Source: Evansella clarkii
GTDB taxonomy: Bacteria; Bacillota; Bacilli; Bacillales; Salisediminibacteriaceae
Reading direction: 5' to 3'
NCBI RefSeq assembly: GCF_002019695.1
Contig: NZ_KV917376.1
Coordinates: 1,691,047-1,755,046 of the forward strand
DNA length: 64,000 nt
Positions 53,976-62,879 of the stretch are shown piece after piece. The translations under genes and the position numbers were made by a program. Every line of letters starts with the position of its first letter. Positions within the stretch are counted from its first letter, which is position 1. The notes beneath the pieces are model-generated. The model was not told where the DNA came from, ran no database searches, and was given only the letters and a program-made list of their open reading frames with translations.

Positions 53976-55019
53976 TTGGTATATCCTGACACGAAAGAAA
54001 CGGTGCAATTAATAAAAGAACTCGTATCCATTCCGAGTCCTTCGGGCAATACAGACAAAGTGATTACCTACGTGGAAAACTTTTTGTTGGAGCATGGTGT
54101 GGAAACAAAGCGTAACCGAAAAGGAGGACTTATCGCGGTTTTACCGGGAAAGGACAACAATAACCATCGGATGCTCACAGCCCATGTTGATACTTTAGGA
54201 GCGATGGTTAAAGAAATAAAACCGAGCGGCAGGCTGAAACTGGATCTTATTGGAGGCTTTAAGTACAACTCTGTAGAAGGAGAGTATTGTGAGATTGAAA
54301 CGTCAGCTGGAGAAAAGTTTACTGGAACGATCCTGATGCATCAGACTTCTGTCCATGTTTACAAGGATGCAGGAAAAGCGGAACGGAACCAGGATAATAT
54401 GGAAGTCCGGATTGACGAAAAAGTACATAGTGCGGAGGAAATAAGGTCGCTCGGCATTGAAGTTGGGGATTTTGTTTCTTTTGATCCGAGAGCAGAGGTG
54501 CTGGATAACGGGTATATCAAATCCCGCCATCTTGATGATAAGGCGAGTGTGGGCATTCTTTTGCAGCTTATCCGCCAGATAAAAATGAATAACATTGAGC
54601 TGCCATATACAACACATTTTCTTATCTCAAATAATGAAGAAATTGGTTACGGCGGCAATTCGAATATAACTCCGGAGACAGTAGAATATCTGGCGGTGGA
54701 TATGGGAGCGATGGGCGACGGGCAGTCAACAGATGAGTATACCGTTTCCATCTGCGTAAAGGATGCGAGCGGACCGTATAATTACGGCCTCCGAAAAAAG
54801 CTCGTTCAGCTGGCTAAAGACAATGGAATAGATTATAAGCTGGATATTTATCCTTACTACGGATCCGATGCCAGTGCAGCAATCAGGTCGGGCCATGATA
54901 TTGTTCATGGGCTTGTCGGACCGGGGATCGATTCGTCTCACGCCTTTGAAAGAACCCATACTGATTCCATAGACAATACGACAAAGCTGCTCTATCACTA
55001 TCTTCTCTCTGCAATTTAA
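53976..55019 (+). CDS. M42 family glutamyl/deblocking aminopeptidase
   Basis: A 347-residue cytoplasmic metallo-aminopeptidase (FrvX/YsdC/PepA type). Metal ligands are in TAHVDTLGAM (His, Asp), SRHLDDKASVG (bridging Asp), NNEEIGYGG (catalytic Glu and ligand Glu), VDMGAMGDG and the C-terminal SSHAFERTH (His). The start is taken as TTG 53976, six bases after GGAGGAG. A TTG 15 bases upstream would overlap the ribosome site. These enzymes form tetrahedral dodecamers and trim peptides. The leader is directly adjacent to a dispersed repeat element, so its promoter lies in or before that element. Confidence 0.92.
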   Translation: MVYPDTKETVQLIKELVSIPSPSGNTDKVITYVENFLLEHGVETKRNRKGGLIAVLPGKDNNNHRMLTAHVDTLGAMVKEIKPSGRLKLDLIGGFKYNSVEGEYCEIETSAGEKFTGTILMHQTSVHVYKDAGKAERNQDNMEVRIDEKVHSAEEIRSLGIEVGDFVSFDPRAEVLDNGYIKSRHLDDKASVGILLQLIRQIKMNNIELPYTTHFLISNNEEIGYGGNSNITPETVEYLAVDMGAMGDGQSTDEYTVSICVKDASGPYNYGLRKKLVQLAKDNGIDYKLDIYPYYGSDASAAIRSGHDIVHGLVGPGIDSSHAFERTHTDSIDNTTKLLYHYLLSAI

Positions 55020-55049
55020 ATGCCAGTTACGCGACCAGACCCCATACTA

Positions 55050-55251
55050 ATCAAGTTAAGAGGATTGGACGATAATTTGCACTTAAATATGTGGTTTGAG
55101 CGTCGGGCAGCCGACTCCTTCGGAAACAGCAATAGGTGAAGAGCCATTCGGGAGCGATTTTCGTTCCCGAATTAGCTGAAGCATTGCCCGAGGAAAGCGG
55201 CTGCCTGGAGAGAAAGCCAGCATTACGATAACCAAGATTTATTAACTTGAT
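55050..55251. repeat. Long hairpin-like intergenic element, copy 3
   Basis: Bounded by a perfect inverted pair ATCAAGTTAA/TTAACTTGAT. The core (CCGACTCCTTCGGAAACAGC and GCATTGCCCGAGGAAAGCGG) is the reverse orientation of the element at 24.3 kb. A GATGGCAACGGGGCC duplication follows at 55250-55280. Confidence 0.75.
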
Positions 55252-55354
55252 GGCAACGGGGCCTGATGGCAACGGGGCCAGACCCCGCACGATTTTGTGA
55301 ATTTTTCTTGTATGTCATGTAATGGAGGAGATTGAAGGGGAGGGGGGATTTTAC

Positions 55355-57400
55355 TTGCTTAAGAAATTATTTGAGGATAACAGAGATGAATTTATAAACT
55401 TCATAAATTACATGTCTGATGCTATTTTCGTCATGGAAGTGGAAAATGAAGGAACTGCTTTCAGGTATCTGGCTGTTAACAAGGCAGCGGAAAACCAGGC
55501 GGGTTTCACAGGAAATGTTATTGGTTTACTGATCGAAGACGTCATGCCGGAAACGCCGGCCAGGGAGCTAAACGAGCAATATGAAAAAGTAGCCAAGTCG
55601 GGCGAAGAGGCAGTATTCGAACATGGAGGAGAAAACGGCATGATTGGCGAGTCTGCATTCACTCCTATATATGATGACGAAGGAAGGATCAGGCAAATCC
55701 TCTCAGTGACAAGAGACATTACAAAACGGAAGAGAGCCGAAGAGAAGCTCCAGGAAAGTGAACAAAAATACCAGTCACTTTTTGAATATAATTCCTCAGC
55801 GGTCTTTCTCCTTGATATGGATGGACGGCTGCAGAGTATAAACAAAGCTGCTGAAAGTCTTATAGGGTATGAGCCTCAGGACTTGTTGCAGCAGTCATTC
55901 GTCCCGTTCGTCCATACAGAGGAACTGGAAAAGGTTCTCGCTAAATTTTTCCAGGCAAGAAATGGAGAAGCACTGGAATATGAGACAACTCTCATTCATC
56001 AGAACAAGCACGAAATAGACTGCTCTATTATTAACCTCCCTGTTAAAGTAAACGGAGAAGTTGTAGGTATTTATGGGATAGTTAAAGATGTGACGGAAGA
56101 GAAACGGATGATCAGAGCTATCAGGGACAGTGAAGAAAGATTCAGCCGCCTGATTAATCACTCCCCCGACGCTATCCTGATTCACAGCGAAGGGTTCATT
56201 GATTACGCGAATGAGGCAGCGATAAAATTACTGGATGCTCCAGGTTTAAGCAGTCTCATGGGAAAATCAGTATACGATTTTCATCCAATCCGTATGAGAA
56301 AAGAGGTAAAAGGACATATTCTTGACCTTGAAGAAAATGAAAAAAAGCAAAACCTTTTTGAAGAAAAAATTCTTACCTTCGACGGAAAAGAGGTAGATGT
56401 GGAAGTCTCCCGAATTGCAATCGAGGATAGGGGGAAACAGGCAATTCATTCCTCTATACGTGATATCTCTGGCCGTAAGAGAATGGAGAGGGCTCTGAGA
56501 GACAGTGAGGAAAGATACAGGCTTATCGCAGATAATGCGACTGACCTTATCGAACTGACAGATATACACGGTACCTTTCTTTATATATCACCATCACATA
56601 AACGTGTTCTTGGTTATGAAATCGAAGCACTTAAAGAGTATTCAGCGATTGGCGAGTGTATCCATCCCCAGTGGAAAGAAGAGTTTCAGGAAAATTTCCA
56701 GGAAATTTGCCATTCCGGCGGCTACAAGTCAATGGAAGTGAAAGTGAAGCATGCTGATGGGAGCTGGCTCTGGCTGCACGTAGATCTTATTTCTATTAAT
56801 AATACAGACGGGGAAGCAGAAAAAGTACTGCTGGTAGGGGAAGAAATAACGGAGAAAAAACAATACCAGCTAAAAATCCATCAAATGGCTTTTTTCGACC
56901 AGTTAACAGGCCTGCCAAACAGGAGTCTGTTTAAGGAAAAGCTGGAGCACGCGATGAAGGAAGCTGACGATAAAAATAACCAGTTTGCCGTCCTGTATCT
57001 CGACTGTGATAATTTTAAGCCGATTAATGATGAACTCGGCCATGACGCTGGAGACCTTTACCTGCAGTCCCTTGCCAAACTTTTAAAAGATAGTATTGGT
57101 GAGGAGGATACGGCTGCAAGGATCGGGGGAGATGAATTTAATATTCTCCTTAAAGGGATAACCAGCCAGGCTGAAATAGAAGGAAAAATAGAAAGGATCC
57201 TGGATCTTATAAGGGAGCCGTGGCAGCATGGTGGGACAAGCTGGCAGGTGACTTCCAGTATTGGAGTCGCCGTTTATCCTCATGATGGGCGGACTGTCCA
57301 GGAGCTCATAAAGAATGCAGACAAAGCTTTGTATATGGCTAAGGAAGAAGGAAAAAATAATTATTCCTTTTACACTTCAGCCTGCCAGAGCCGTCTTTAA
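55355..57400 (+). CDS. Multi-PAS diguanylate cyclase
   Basis: A 681-residue cytoplasmic signalling protein with four PAS/PAC units (about 8-130, 135-260, 265-380, 385-510; each ends in an I-x-DIT/VT-E-R/KKR-type PAC strand) and a C-terminal GGDEF domain (about 515-675). The active site GGDEF is intact (ARIGGDEFNILL), with DQLTGLPNRSLF and LDCDNFKPINDELGHDAGD before it, so synthesis of cyclic di-GMP is expected. The inhibitory RxxD site upstream of GGDEF is replaced by GEED. No membrane helix and no EAL domain. Start TTG 55355 is chosen for the GGAGGGGGG just upstream. Confidence 0.9.
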   Translation: MLKKLFEDNRDEFINFINYMSDAIFVMEVENEGTAFRYLAVNKAAENQAGFTGNVIGLLIEDVMPETPARELNEQYEKVAKSGEEAVFEHGGENGMIGESAFTPIYDDEGRIRQILSVTRDITKRKRAEEKLQESEQKYQSLFEYNSSAVFLLDMDGRLQSINKAAESLIGYEPQDLLQQSFVPFVHTEELEKVLAKFFQARNGEALEYETTLIHQNKHEIDCSIINLPVKVNGEVVGIYGIVKDVTEEKRMIRAIRDSEERFSRLINHSPDAILIHSEGFIDYANEAAIKLLDAPGLSSLMGKSVYDFHPIRMRKEVKGHILDLEENEKKQNLFEEKILTFDGKEVDVEVSRIAIEDRGKQAIHSSIRDISGRKRMERALRDSEERYRLIADNATDLIELTDIHGTFLYISPSHKRVLGYEIEALKEYSAIGECIHPQWKEEFQENFQEICHSGGYKSMEVKVKHADGSWLWLHVDLISINNTDGEAEKVLLVGEEITEKKQYQLKIHQMAFFDQLTGLPNRSLFKEKLEHAMKEADDKNNQFAVLYLDCDNFKPINDELGHDAGDLYLQSLAKLLKDSIGEEDTAARIGGDEFNILLKGITSQAEIEGKIERILDLIREPWQHGGTSWQVTSSIGVAVYPHDGRTVQELIKNADKALYMAKEEGKNNYSFYTSACQSRL

Positions 57401-57440
57401 AAACCCCTGCAGGGCAGATAACTGCCCTCAGGGGTTTAAT
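57400..57440. terminator. Bidirectional terminator, diguanylate cyclase / M28 peptidase
   Basis: AAACCCCTGCAGGGCAG pairs with CTGCCCTCAGGGGTTT. Confidence 0.9.
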
Positions 57441-57442
57441 TT

Positions 57443-58417
57443 TTACTTTGCCGTGCTTGTTTTATTCATAAATTTGATCAGGTCGGTAAGCAAAATACTG
57501 TAGCTGGAAAGATGTTTTTCCACTCTCCCAGGAAATTCACGTTCAATAAACTCGAGAGTATCCATGTTGGTGTGCCAGATGCCCCCATGTTTTTCAGTTT
57601 GTGTATATCCGTCGAAAGCACCGATTTCCCAGTTCGTTGCTTCCATGTAACCATATGGAATACCAAGTCTCTTAAATGGCGCATGGTCGCTCCAGTCACC
57701 GGTCGTTCCCTCAGGATAGGAAGGATTTAAACCAGGGTTAATTCGAATATCGAGCTTCTTTTTATCAGCAATATTCAGTGCCTGGTCCCTGATAAAACCA
57801 TCTTCTCCTTCACTGCCGTGCATATACATATAATCACCGGCAATCAGGCTGTCCAGGTTGATCATACCTACAGTACTATTAATTTCATCCTCTGTCATAT
57901 TATTAGCATAGTAGTTAGAACCTTGCAGGCCAACTTCTTCCGCGCCGAATGCGATGAAGACGACAGAATAAGGCGTGCTCACTTTGTGGAGCTTCTCTGC
58001 CACTTCCAGCATGATACCTACACCGGAAGCGTTGTCGTCAGCGCCAAGCCCAGCGCTTACAGAATCATAATGTGCACCTACGATGAGCTGTTCACTCGAT
58101 CTTCCAGGTTTATAGGCTATTACGTTAGAAGACTCTGTTGTTACCCCACGTCTCGTATAGCTGAACTCCTGCACTTCTGTTTCAAAACCCATTCTTTCAA
58201 ACTGGCTGCGGATGTATTCTTCCGCTTCCCGTTCCGCCGCACTACCTGCAACACGGCGTCCGATTTCCTGTGATAAATATTTCGTGTGCTCATAGGCCAT
58301 AGCTCCAGGCTTATGTACAAGGGAAGGATGAAACGTGACTGTCTGAGCCGAAACACCACCGAAAGTAACAATAAGTAAAATTAGCGCCAGAATACTTGCA
58401 GTTACTTTTTTCTGCAA
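57443..58417 (-). CDS. Secreted M28 aminopeptidase (YwaD-like)
   Basis: A 324-residue exported di-zinc aminopeptidase without a PA domain. Signal peptide about 1-24 (ends SAQTV). Zinc and catalytic motifs: GAHYDSV, GADDNASGVGIMLEVA, FGAEEVGLQGSNYY, INLDSL, DWSDHAPF and WHTNMDT. It is a shorter relative of the M28 enzyme at 37 kb. The start is TTG 58417 after AAAAGGAG. It probably trims extracellular peptides produced by the M4 and S8 proteases (inference). Confidence 0.93.
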   Translation of the reverse strand: MQKKVTASILALILLIVTFGGVSAQTVTFHPSLVHKPGAMAYEHTKYLSQEIGRRVAGSAAEREAEEYIRSQFERMGFETEVQEFSYTRRGVTTESSNVIAYKPGRSSEQLIVGAHYDSVSAGLGADDNASGVGIMLEVAEKLHKVSTPYSVVFIAFGAEEVGLQGSNYYANNMTEDEINSTVGMINLDSLIAGDYMYMHGSEGEDGFIRDQALNIADKKKLDIRINPGLNPSYPEGTTGDWSDHAPFKRLGIPYGYMEATNWEIGAFDGYTQTEKHGGIWHTNMDTLEFIEREFPGRVEKHLSSYSILLTDLIKFMNKTSTAK

Positions 58418-58887
58418 AACAACTCACTCCTTTTAAGATAAGTTTAACAACTTCATAGCATGTTCGTTATTAAGTACAAATTTATGGGGTATTTTTTAAA
58501 AATTTCGAAAAATAGTTCACTAGTCTTTCATCACGCATTAGAATACAACCGGGACTTTTCCCTGAATGTACTCTTGGGAATACAGCCATTATGGACGTGG
58601 ATAGCATGGAGAGGGGTTAGTCGTATCACTTGAGGAGGAAAATTGGCCTGTTTTTTTCATACAAACATCAATATTTTATTTCTGAGTATCCAAGAATTGT
58701 AATTTGAAGCGACCTGACAATAAAGGGCCTATTACTCCGGAACTAAAATTCAGATAATTCAGAAACTAGTACTTTTTTTGAGATTTATTTTGGTACACTA
58801 AATATTAAAGGAGGTGATTCCCCAGGTTGACGCAGCAAGGTTTTACATAAGTAAGTTAAATCTGATTTAAACAGAGGAGGCGTTAAA
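58418..58887. promoter_or_regulatory. 470 bp region with extended Shine-Dalgarno and possible leader ORF
   Basis: AAAGGAGGTGAT (58808-58819) is a 12-base complement to the 16S rRNA 3' end. TTG at 58828 then opens a 7-codon frame (MTQQGFT, stop at 58851) ending 36 bp before the M14 gene, which has its own GAGGAGG. The rest is AT-rich and unremarkable. Confidence 0.4.
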
Positions 58888-60120
58888 ATGAAAAAAACAT
58901 TTAGTTTATTATTGACCTTAGTTCTCGTAATGTCTATGAGCATTTCTGTTTTTGCTCAGCCTCAATCGAAACCTAACGGTCCGTGGATCCAGCCAAACCA
59001 GACAGTGAAGCTTGAGAGCATGGCATCACCTGAAGATCTTGAGAAAGCACTCTTCCAAATTAATGATCGTGCGCGGGAAGGTCGTATGGAGCTGGAGGTA
59101 GTTGGTCATTCAGCGACATATGAGTACCCAATTTATGCTGTTAAATTTGGTGAAGCGGACACGGATAATCCAAAAATCTTCATTCAGACTCAAATTCACG
59201 GAGACGAGCAGCTTGGCACAGAAGCTTCTATTGACCTCATTCAGCAGTTAGCAATGAGCAACCATCCTGATATTAGGGAAATCCTTGATAACGTGACAGT
59301 TTGGTTTATTCCAATGTTGAACCCTGATGGTGCAGTGGTGTTTGAAACACCGCAGGGTCAATCCAAGCAGCGTCAGAACCTGCAAATTTGGGATCCGGCA
59401 GAGTTTGGGTTAGCAGAGGATACTCCGGCACCTTGGTATTATCGTCCTGATGCTGTAAGCAGAGAAATGGGTTTTGACGTGAACCGGGATTTCCATCCGG
59501 CGCTTGACTTTGATATTTCAACAGAATACACAGCTGGTTTGACGCCAGGGAGAAGTACAGCTCCAGGATTTTATGTCACACCTGAAGCAAGAGCTTCAAG
59601 AGCAGTATTTGAAGAGTTGCAGCCGGATTTGTTTATCGATCACCATCACCGGTACAGTAATGTAGTATCTGAAGATGACGACCGACTGAATACTCTTCAG
59701 CTAATCGCTCAGGTAGTAGATCAGGATAATGTAGTGGAGCATAACGGTGTGGAATATCGTGTAGACGATGAGTCACTTGCGTTGTCAAAACAAGTAAACA
59801 GCCTTGTGTATCAAGTGCTGCAAAAAGGAAACTCTCCATTTGGCGCTGTTTCCAGATATCCAGAAGTAAACCTTCCTGGTACTGCCCTTGGAAGTTACTC
59901 CATGAATGGTGCGGCGATTATGCTTTATGAAACTCGCGGCCAGCAGCATCCTGGAGGGCATACTGGCCAAAAAGCAAACGGCCAGTATACGAAGCAATCC
60001 TTTATCGGACTTTATGAAACGTTAAGAGGATTTGCTTCTGGGGAAGTGTATGAAATCGACCCTGCATTCTATGATGAGGAAATCCCATACGGAAGCCCTA
60101 GGATCGGTCGACCGAACTAA
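58888..60120 (+). CDS. Secreted M14 zinc carboxypeptidase
   Basis: A 410-residue exported peptidase. The signal peptide spans about 1-24 (ends VFAQPQ). M14 motifs: QIHGDEQLGTEA (zinc His and Glu), FIPMLNPDGAVVF, MGFDVNRDFHPAL, the HHHR cluster in FIDHHHRYSN (third zinc ligand) and MLYETRGQ with the catalytic Glu. It is unlike the larger M14 protein at 17 kb in lacking an insert and an accessory domain. The start follows GAGGAGG. Ends at a strong terminator. Confidence 0.9.
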   Translation: MKKTFSLLLTLVLVMSMSISVFAQPQSKPNGPWIQPNQTVKLESMASPEDLEKALFQINDRAREGRMELEVVGHSATYEYPIYAVKFGEADTDNPKIFIQTQIHGDEQLGTEASIDLIQQLAMSNHPDIREILDNVTVWFIPMLNPDGAVVFETPQGQSKQRQNLQIWDPAEFGLAEDTPAPWYYRPDAVSREMGFDVNRDFHPALDFDISTEYTAGLTPGRSTAPGFYVTPEARASRAVFEELQPDLFIDHHHRYSNVVSEDDDRLNTLQLIAQVVDQDNVVEHNGVEYRVDDESLALSKQVNSLVYQVLQKGNSPFGAVSRYPEVNLPGTALGSYSMNGAAIMLYETRGQQHPGGHTGQKANGQYTKQSFIGLYETLRGFASGEVYEIDPAFYDEEIPYGSPRIGRPN

Positions 60121-60140
60121 GGTTTTCAGTGCTTTAAAGT

Positions 60141-60182
60141 GGAAGCCACCCGTTTTTATACATAGCGGGTGGCTTCTTTGAA
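60141..60182 (+). terminator. Terminator of M14 carboxypeptidase
   Basis: GAAGCCACCCG/CGGGTGGCTTC stem with a T-rich tail. Confidence 0.9.
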
Positions 60183-60224
60183 TTCCCAGTTAAATACTCT
60201 TTAATATTATAAAGGGGGGGGGGC

Positions 60225-60700
60225 GGTGAATCTGGACAAATATTGGCTCAACAAGCAAAATTTGTCCAGCAAACGGGAGAATCTGGACAAATCTTCTTCG
60301 AAAAGTGAAAATTTGTCCAGCAATGGCAGGTTAGACCGGTAATATAATGAAATGCAACCACATTAAGTTACATTTAAGGAATTTTATGTAAAAATAATCG
60401 ATAAATCAACGGTGAATCTGGACAAATATTGGCTCAACAAGCGAAATTTGTCCAGTAAACGGGAGAATCTGGACAAATCTTCTTCGAAAAGTGAAAATTT
60501 GTCCAGCAAAGGCAGGTTGGACCGGTAATTTATTGAAATGCAACCACAGTAAATTACATTTAAGGTATTTTATGTAAAAATAATCGATAAATCAACGGTG
60601 AATCTGGACAAATATTGGCTCAACAAGCGAAATTTGTCCAGTAAACGGGAGAATCTGGACAAATCTTCTTCGAAAAGTGAAAATTTGTCCAGAAAGGATG
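60225..60700. repeat. 186 bp tandem repeat (2.6 copies) made of paired ~51 bp hairpins
   Basis: GGTGAATCTGGACAAAT recurs at 60225, 60411 and 60597, exactly 186 bp apart. Each unit holds two TCTGGACAAAT..ATTTGTCCAG hairpins about 51 bp apart, then a spacer with GTTACATTTAAGG. The third copy is cut after its second hairpin. Confidence 0.92.
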
Positions 60701-60775
60701 CCCCTTTGATAACCAGTGCCTGCCTTACTTATAAATATGGGAGATTACAGCTCCCCCCATATTATAGTCAGAATC

Positions 60776-62317
60776 TCAATAAGCCCTCCCTTTCCTGTCC
60801 ACATACACAGTTTTGACTGCTGTACGCTGTATTTTTTCCCCGGAAGGTGTGAAGCCTTCAATGTTTATCGTTGTGTTATAGGTTCCTTCTCCTTTGTCAG
60901 GCAGTGTAATAGTTAATTTCTCGTCCTCAGCAGACTTGGAGGAGACAAAATAATTATGATGTGCAGTTGCTGAAGGGCGTTTTGCTGCCTGTCTTCCATT
61001 CACTGATGGTTCGAAATCGACTTCGTAAGTAACGTTAAAGTTTCTGGAAGGGAGCCTGTAGGAAGCAGCTTCCGGGACAGCAATCTGCCAGCTCTTTTTA
61101 TCAAGTGCGGGAACGAGTCTGTAAAGGTTGTTTTGAGCAGAATGAAACTTTACGAGAAACAGATAAGCAGACTCTTCCTCAGTAAAAACGGAGATATTCC
61201 ATTCCCCTTGCTCCGGTGTATCCAGCTCTATGCAATGATGCCAGGCTCCGTAAAAATACGCATCATCACGAACTGGGTTCACATCATAGGCTTTCTTTTT
61301 GTTAGAGCGGGGACTTGCTAAAATTATTTTGCTGACTTCCTGTGAGCATACCCAATTTAGTACAACCCGCTCCACTCCGTTTTCCACAAAAAAGGACTCT
61401 GCTGCTGTCCCCGCCTGTTTACCCCCTCGTGCAAATATAGCCAGTGCCTCATCGCTTTCTTCCTGAATAAAACTATGGTTTTCACTATGCGGAAATGGAG
61501 TTTTTAAAGTTTCCCTGAAAACCGGGAAAACATTAGTGCCGAGACGCACTTCAGCATGGTTCCAGTCTCCAACGGCGAGTTCGTTGCCATAAGGAAGACG
61601 GCTGCTTGAAACAGAGACGACACCGTCACTGGGACCCTGGATAAACATTCCGCCGATGCTGTACAAACTTAACAATGGACCAGCTTTATCGCCAGCAATC
61701 GTATAATACTTGTTACGTCCCGCTTCAGAAAGTCCGTCTGTTATCGCCCGGAAGTGATTCATGACGCCAGTCTGCAGGCTTTTCGTCCCTTCATTATTTG
61801 CCCCGATGAGATTTGCGAGCCACCCGGCCGGCCTGCTGTTTGCCAGATCAGCAAGTTCGCTTCCATAGTGAGGGGCAGCGATAGAAACGACCCCTTCCAC
61901 TAGGTGATGTTTTCCAAAATGAATGAGGGCCGTCTGTGCATCTACAGCTCCTTTGCTGTAACCGATAAGAAAAAGTTTCCTGCCTTCGAAATAAGAAAAT
62001 ATTTGTTCCAGCTGGCTGGCCAGAAGTTCACCATTTTCCCAGTTGCTTTTCGGAACGCCGGCTGTGTCGTGAAGTTCAAGAAAAACAGTTTGAAACTGTG
62101 CCCCCGCAAGGCCATACATATCATTATCCCTGTACCAGAGAGCGGAGTCGTTTCTGAGCCCCTGAATAAAAACGATGACCGGCAGGGAAGAATCCAGGCC
62201 GGAAGGGGCATTGCCGATCATAATAGTCCCAGGCTTCATTGGCTGGCCAATGATCTCTGCAAAATCGTCCCTGTTAAATACAGTTTGTGGCATGTTTACA
62301 CTCCGGTTATCGTCCAT
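60776..62317 (-). CDS. Alpha/beta hydrolase, lipase-like
   Basis: A 513-residue cytoplasmic protein with an N-terminal alpha/beta hydrolase domain: strand and oxyanion loop VIVFIQGLRNDS, nucleophile elbow LFLIGYSKGAVDAQ (GxSxG), acidic residue in GPSDGVVSVSSS and a likely catalytic His in GDWNHAEVR. The C-terminal 230 residues are a beta-rich region of unknown type. No signal peptide is seen with the chosen start (62317, MDDNRSVNMPQ, AGAAAGGAAA upstream); the frame extends 65 codons further without a ribosome site. The fold is close to triacylglycerol lipases (PGAP1/LipA-like), but the substrate is unknown. Confidence 0.75.
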   Translation of the reverse strand: MDDNRSVNMPQTVFNRDDFAEIIGQPMKPGTIMIGNAPSGLDSSLPVIVFIQGLRNDSALWYRDNDMYGLAGAQFQTVFLELHDTAGVPKSNWENGELLASQLEQIFSYFEGRKLFLIGYSKGAVDAQTALIHFGKHHLVEGVVSIAAPHYGSELADLANSRPAGWLANLIGANNEGTKSLQTGVMNHFRAITDGLSEAGRNKYYTIAGDKAGPLLSLYSIGGMFIQGPSDGVVSVSSSRLPYGNELAVGDWNHAEVRLGTNVFPVFRETLKTPFPHSENHSFIQEESDEALAIFARGGKQAGTAAESFFVENGVERVVLNWVCSQEVSKIILASPRSNKKKAYDVNPVRDDAYFYGAWHHCIELDTPEQGEWNISVFTEEESAYLFLVKFHSAQNNLYRLVPALDKKSWQIAVPEAASYRLPSRNFNVTYEVDFEPSVNGRQAAKRPSATAHHNYFVSSKSAEDEKLTITLPDKGEGTYNTTINIEGFTPSGEKIQRTAVKTVYVDRKGRAY

Positions 62318-62438
62318 ATAGATTTCCTTTCTGGTTAATGACATTTGAAATTCGCAGTCAAGCATGGTCAACTTCTTCCTGCAAAAGCAGTCCCCGCCTT
62401 GGAGGGGGGACAAGACGGGGGCTATACGAGTATGAATA

Positions 62439-62828
62439 TTATTTGTTTTTAAATCTCTGATGAATATTATTATGTTTATACGTCCCTGCTTCGCTGAATT
62501 CAATGAGTTCAAGGGACAGGGCCAGATAACGTTTTTCGTATAGTACAGAGAAGTGACTTTTCATCGTCTCAAACAGTTCCTCGCAAACGGAATCTTTGTC
62601 GTCTTTCGAGCGGCCTGCTCCAATTTTCAGGGAGGCATGGACAAAGGCGTCATTTTCTTCTCCATCAGCTATCTCGTAATCTTTCAATTCTATTGCCCGT
62701 GAGCGGATGCCCCCGGGGGGAAAAATATCCTTTCGGGACAAAAGCACCGTGTTCACTTTTTTCAGCAGCTCAGGTATGTTTCCGTCTTCTTTAATGTTAT
62801 CTGTGTATTCAAGAATGAAGTGGGGCAC
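62439..62828 (-). CDS. hpaF: 5-carboxymethyl-2-hydroxymuconate delta-isomerase
   Basis: A 129-residue tautomerase-fold isomerase of the homoprotocatechuate meta-cleavage pathway. The catalytic Pro directly follows the initiator (MPHFILEYTDN), and AFVHASLKIGAGRS and YLALSLELIEF match the family. The start is GTG 62828 with AAAGGAGGC upstream. It is the third gene of a minus-strand operon (two fumarylacetoacetase-family genes lie upstream), 51 bp after the second. Confidence 0.85.
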   Translation of the reverse strand: MPHFILEYTDNIKEDGNIPELLKKVNTVLLSRKDIFPPGGIRSRAIELKDYEIADGEENDAFVHASLKIGAGRSKDDKDSVCEELFETMKSHFSVLYEKRYLALSLELIEFSEAGTYKHNNIHQRFKNK

Positions 62829-62879
62829 GGAAATTCAGCCTCCTTTTAAAATTGCCCAGAGTATGTGTCCATCCAGGCG

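Noticed and set aside
58808-58819. Fragment of 16S rRNA
   Set aside because: The sequence is the complement of the 16S tail, not the tail itself, and it is only 12 bases; an extended Shine-Dalgarno is simpler.
60225-60700. Possible CRISPR array
   Set aside because: Direct repeats of 186 bp with conserved interiors and palindromes; the intervals are copies and not unique spacers.
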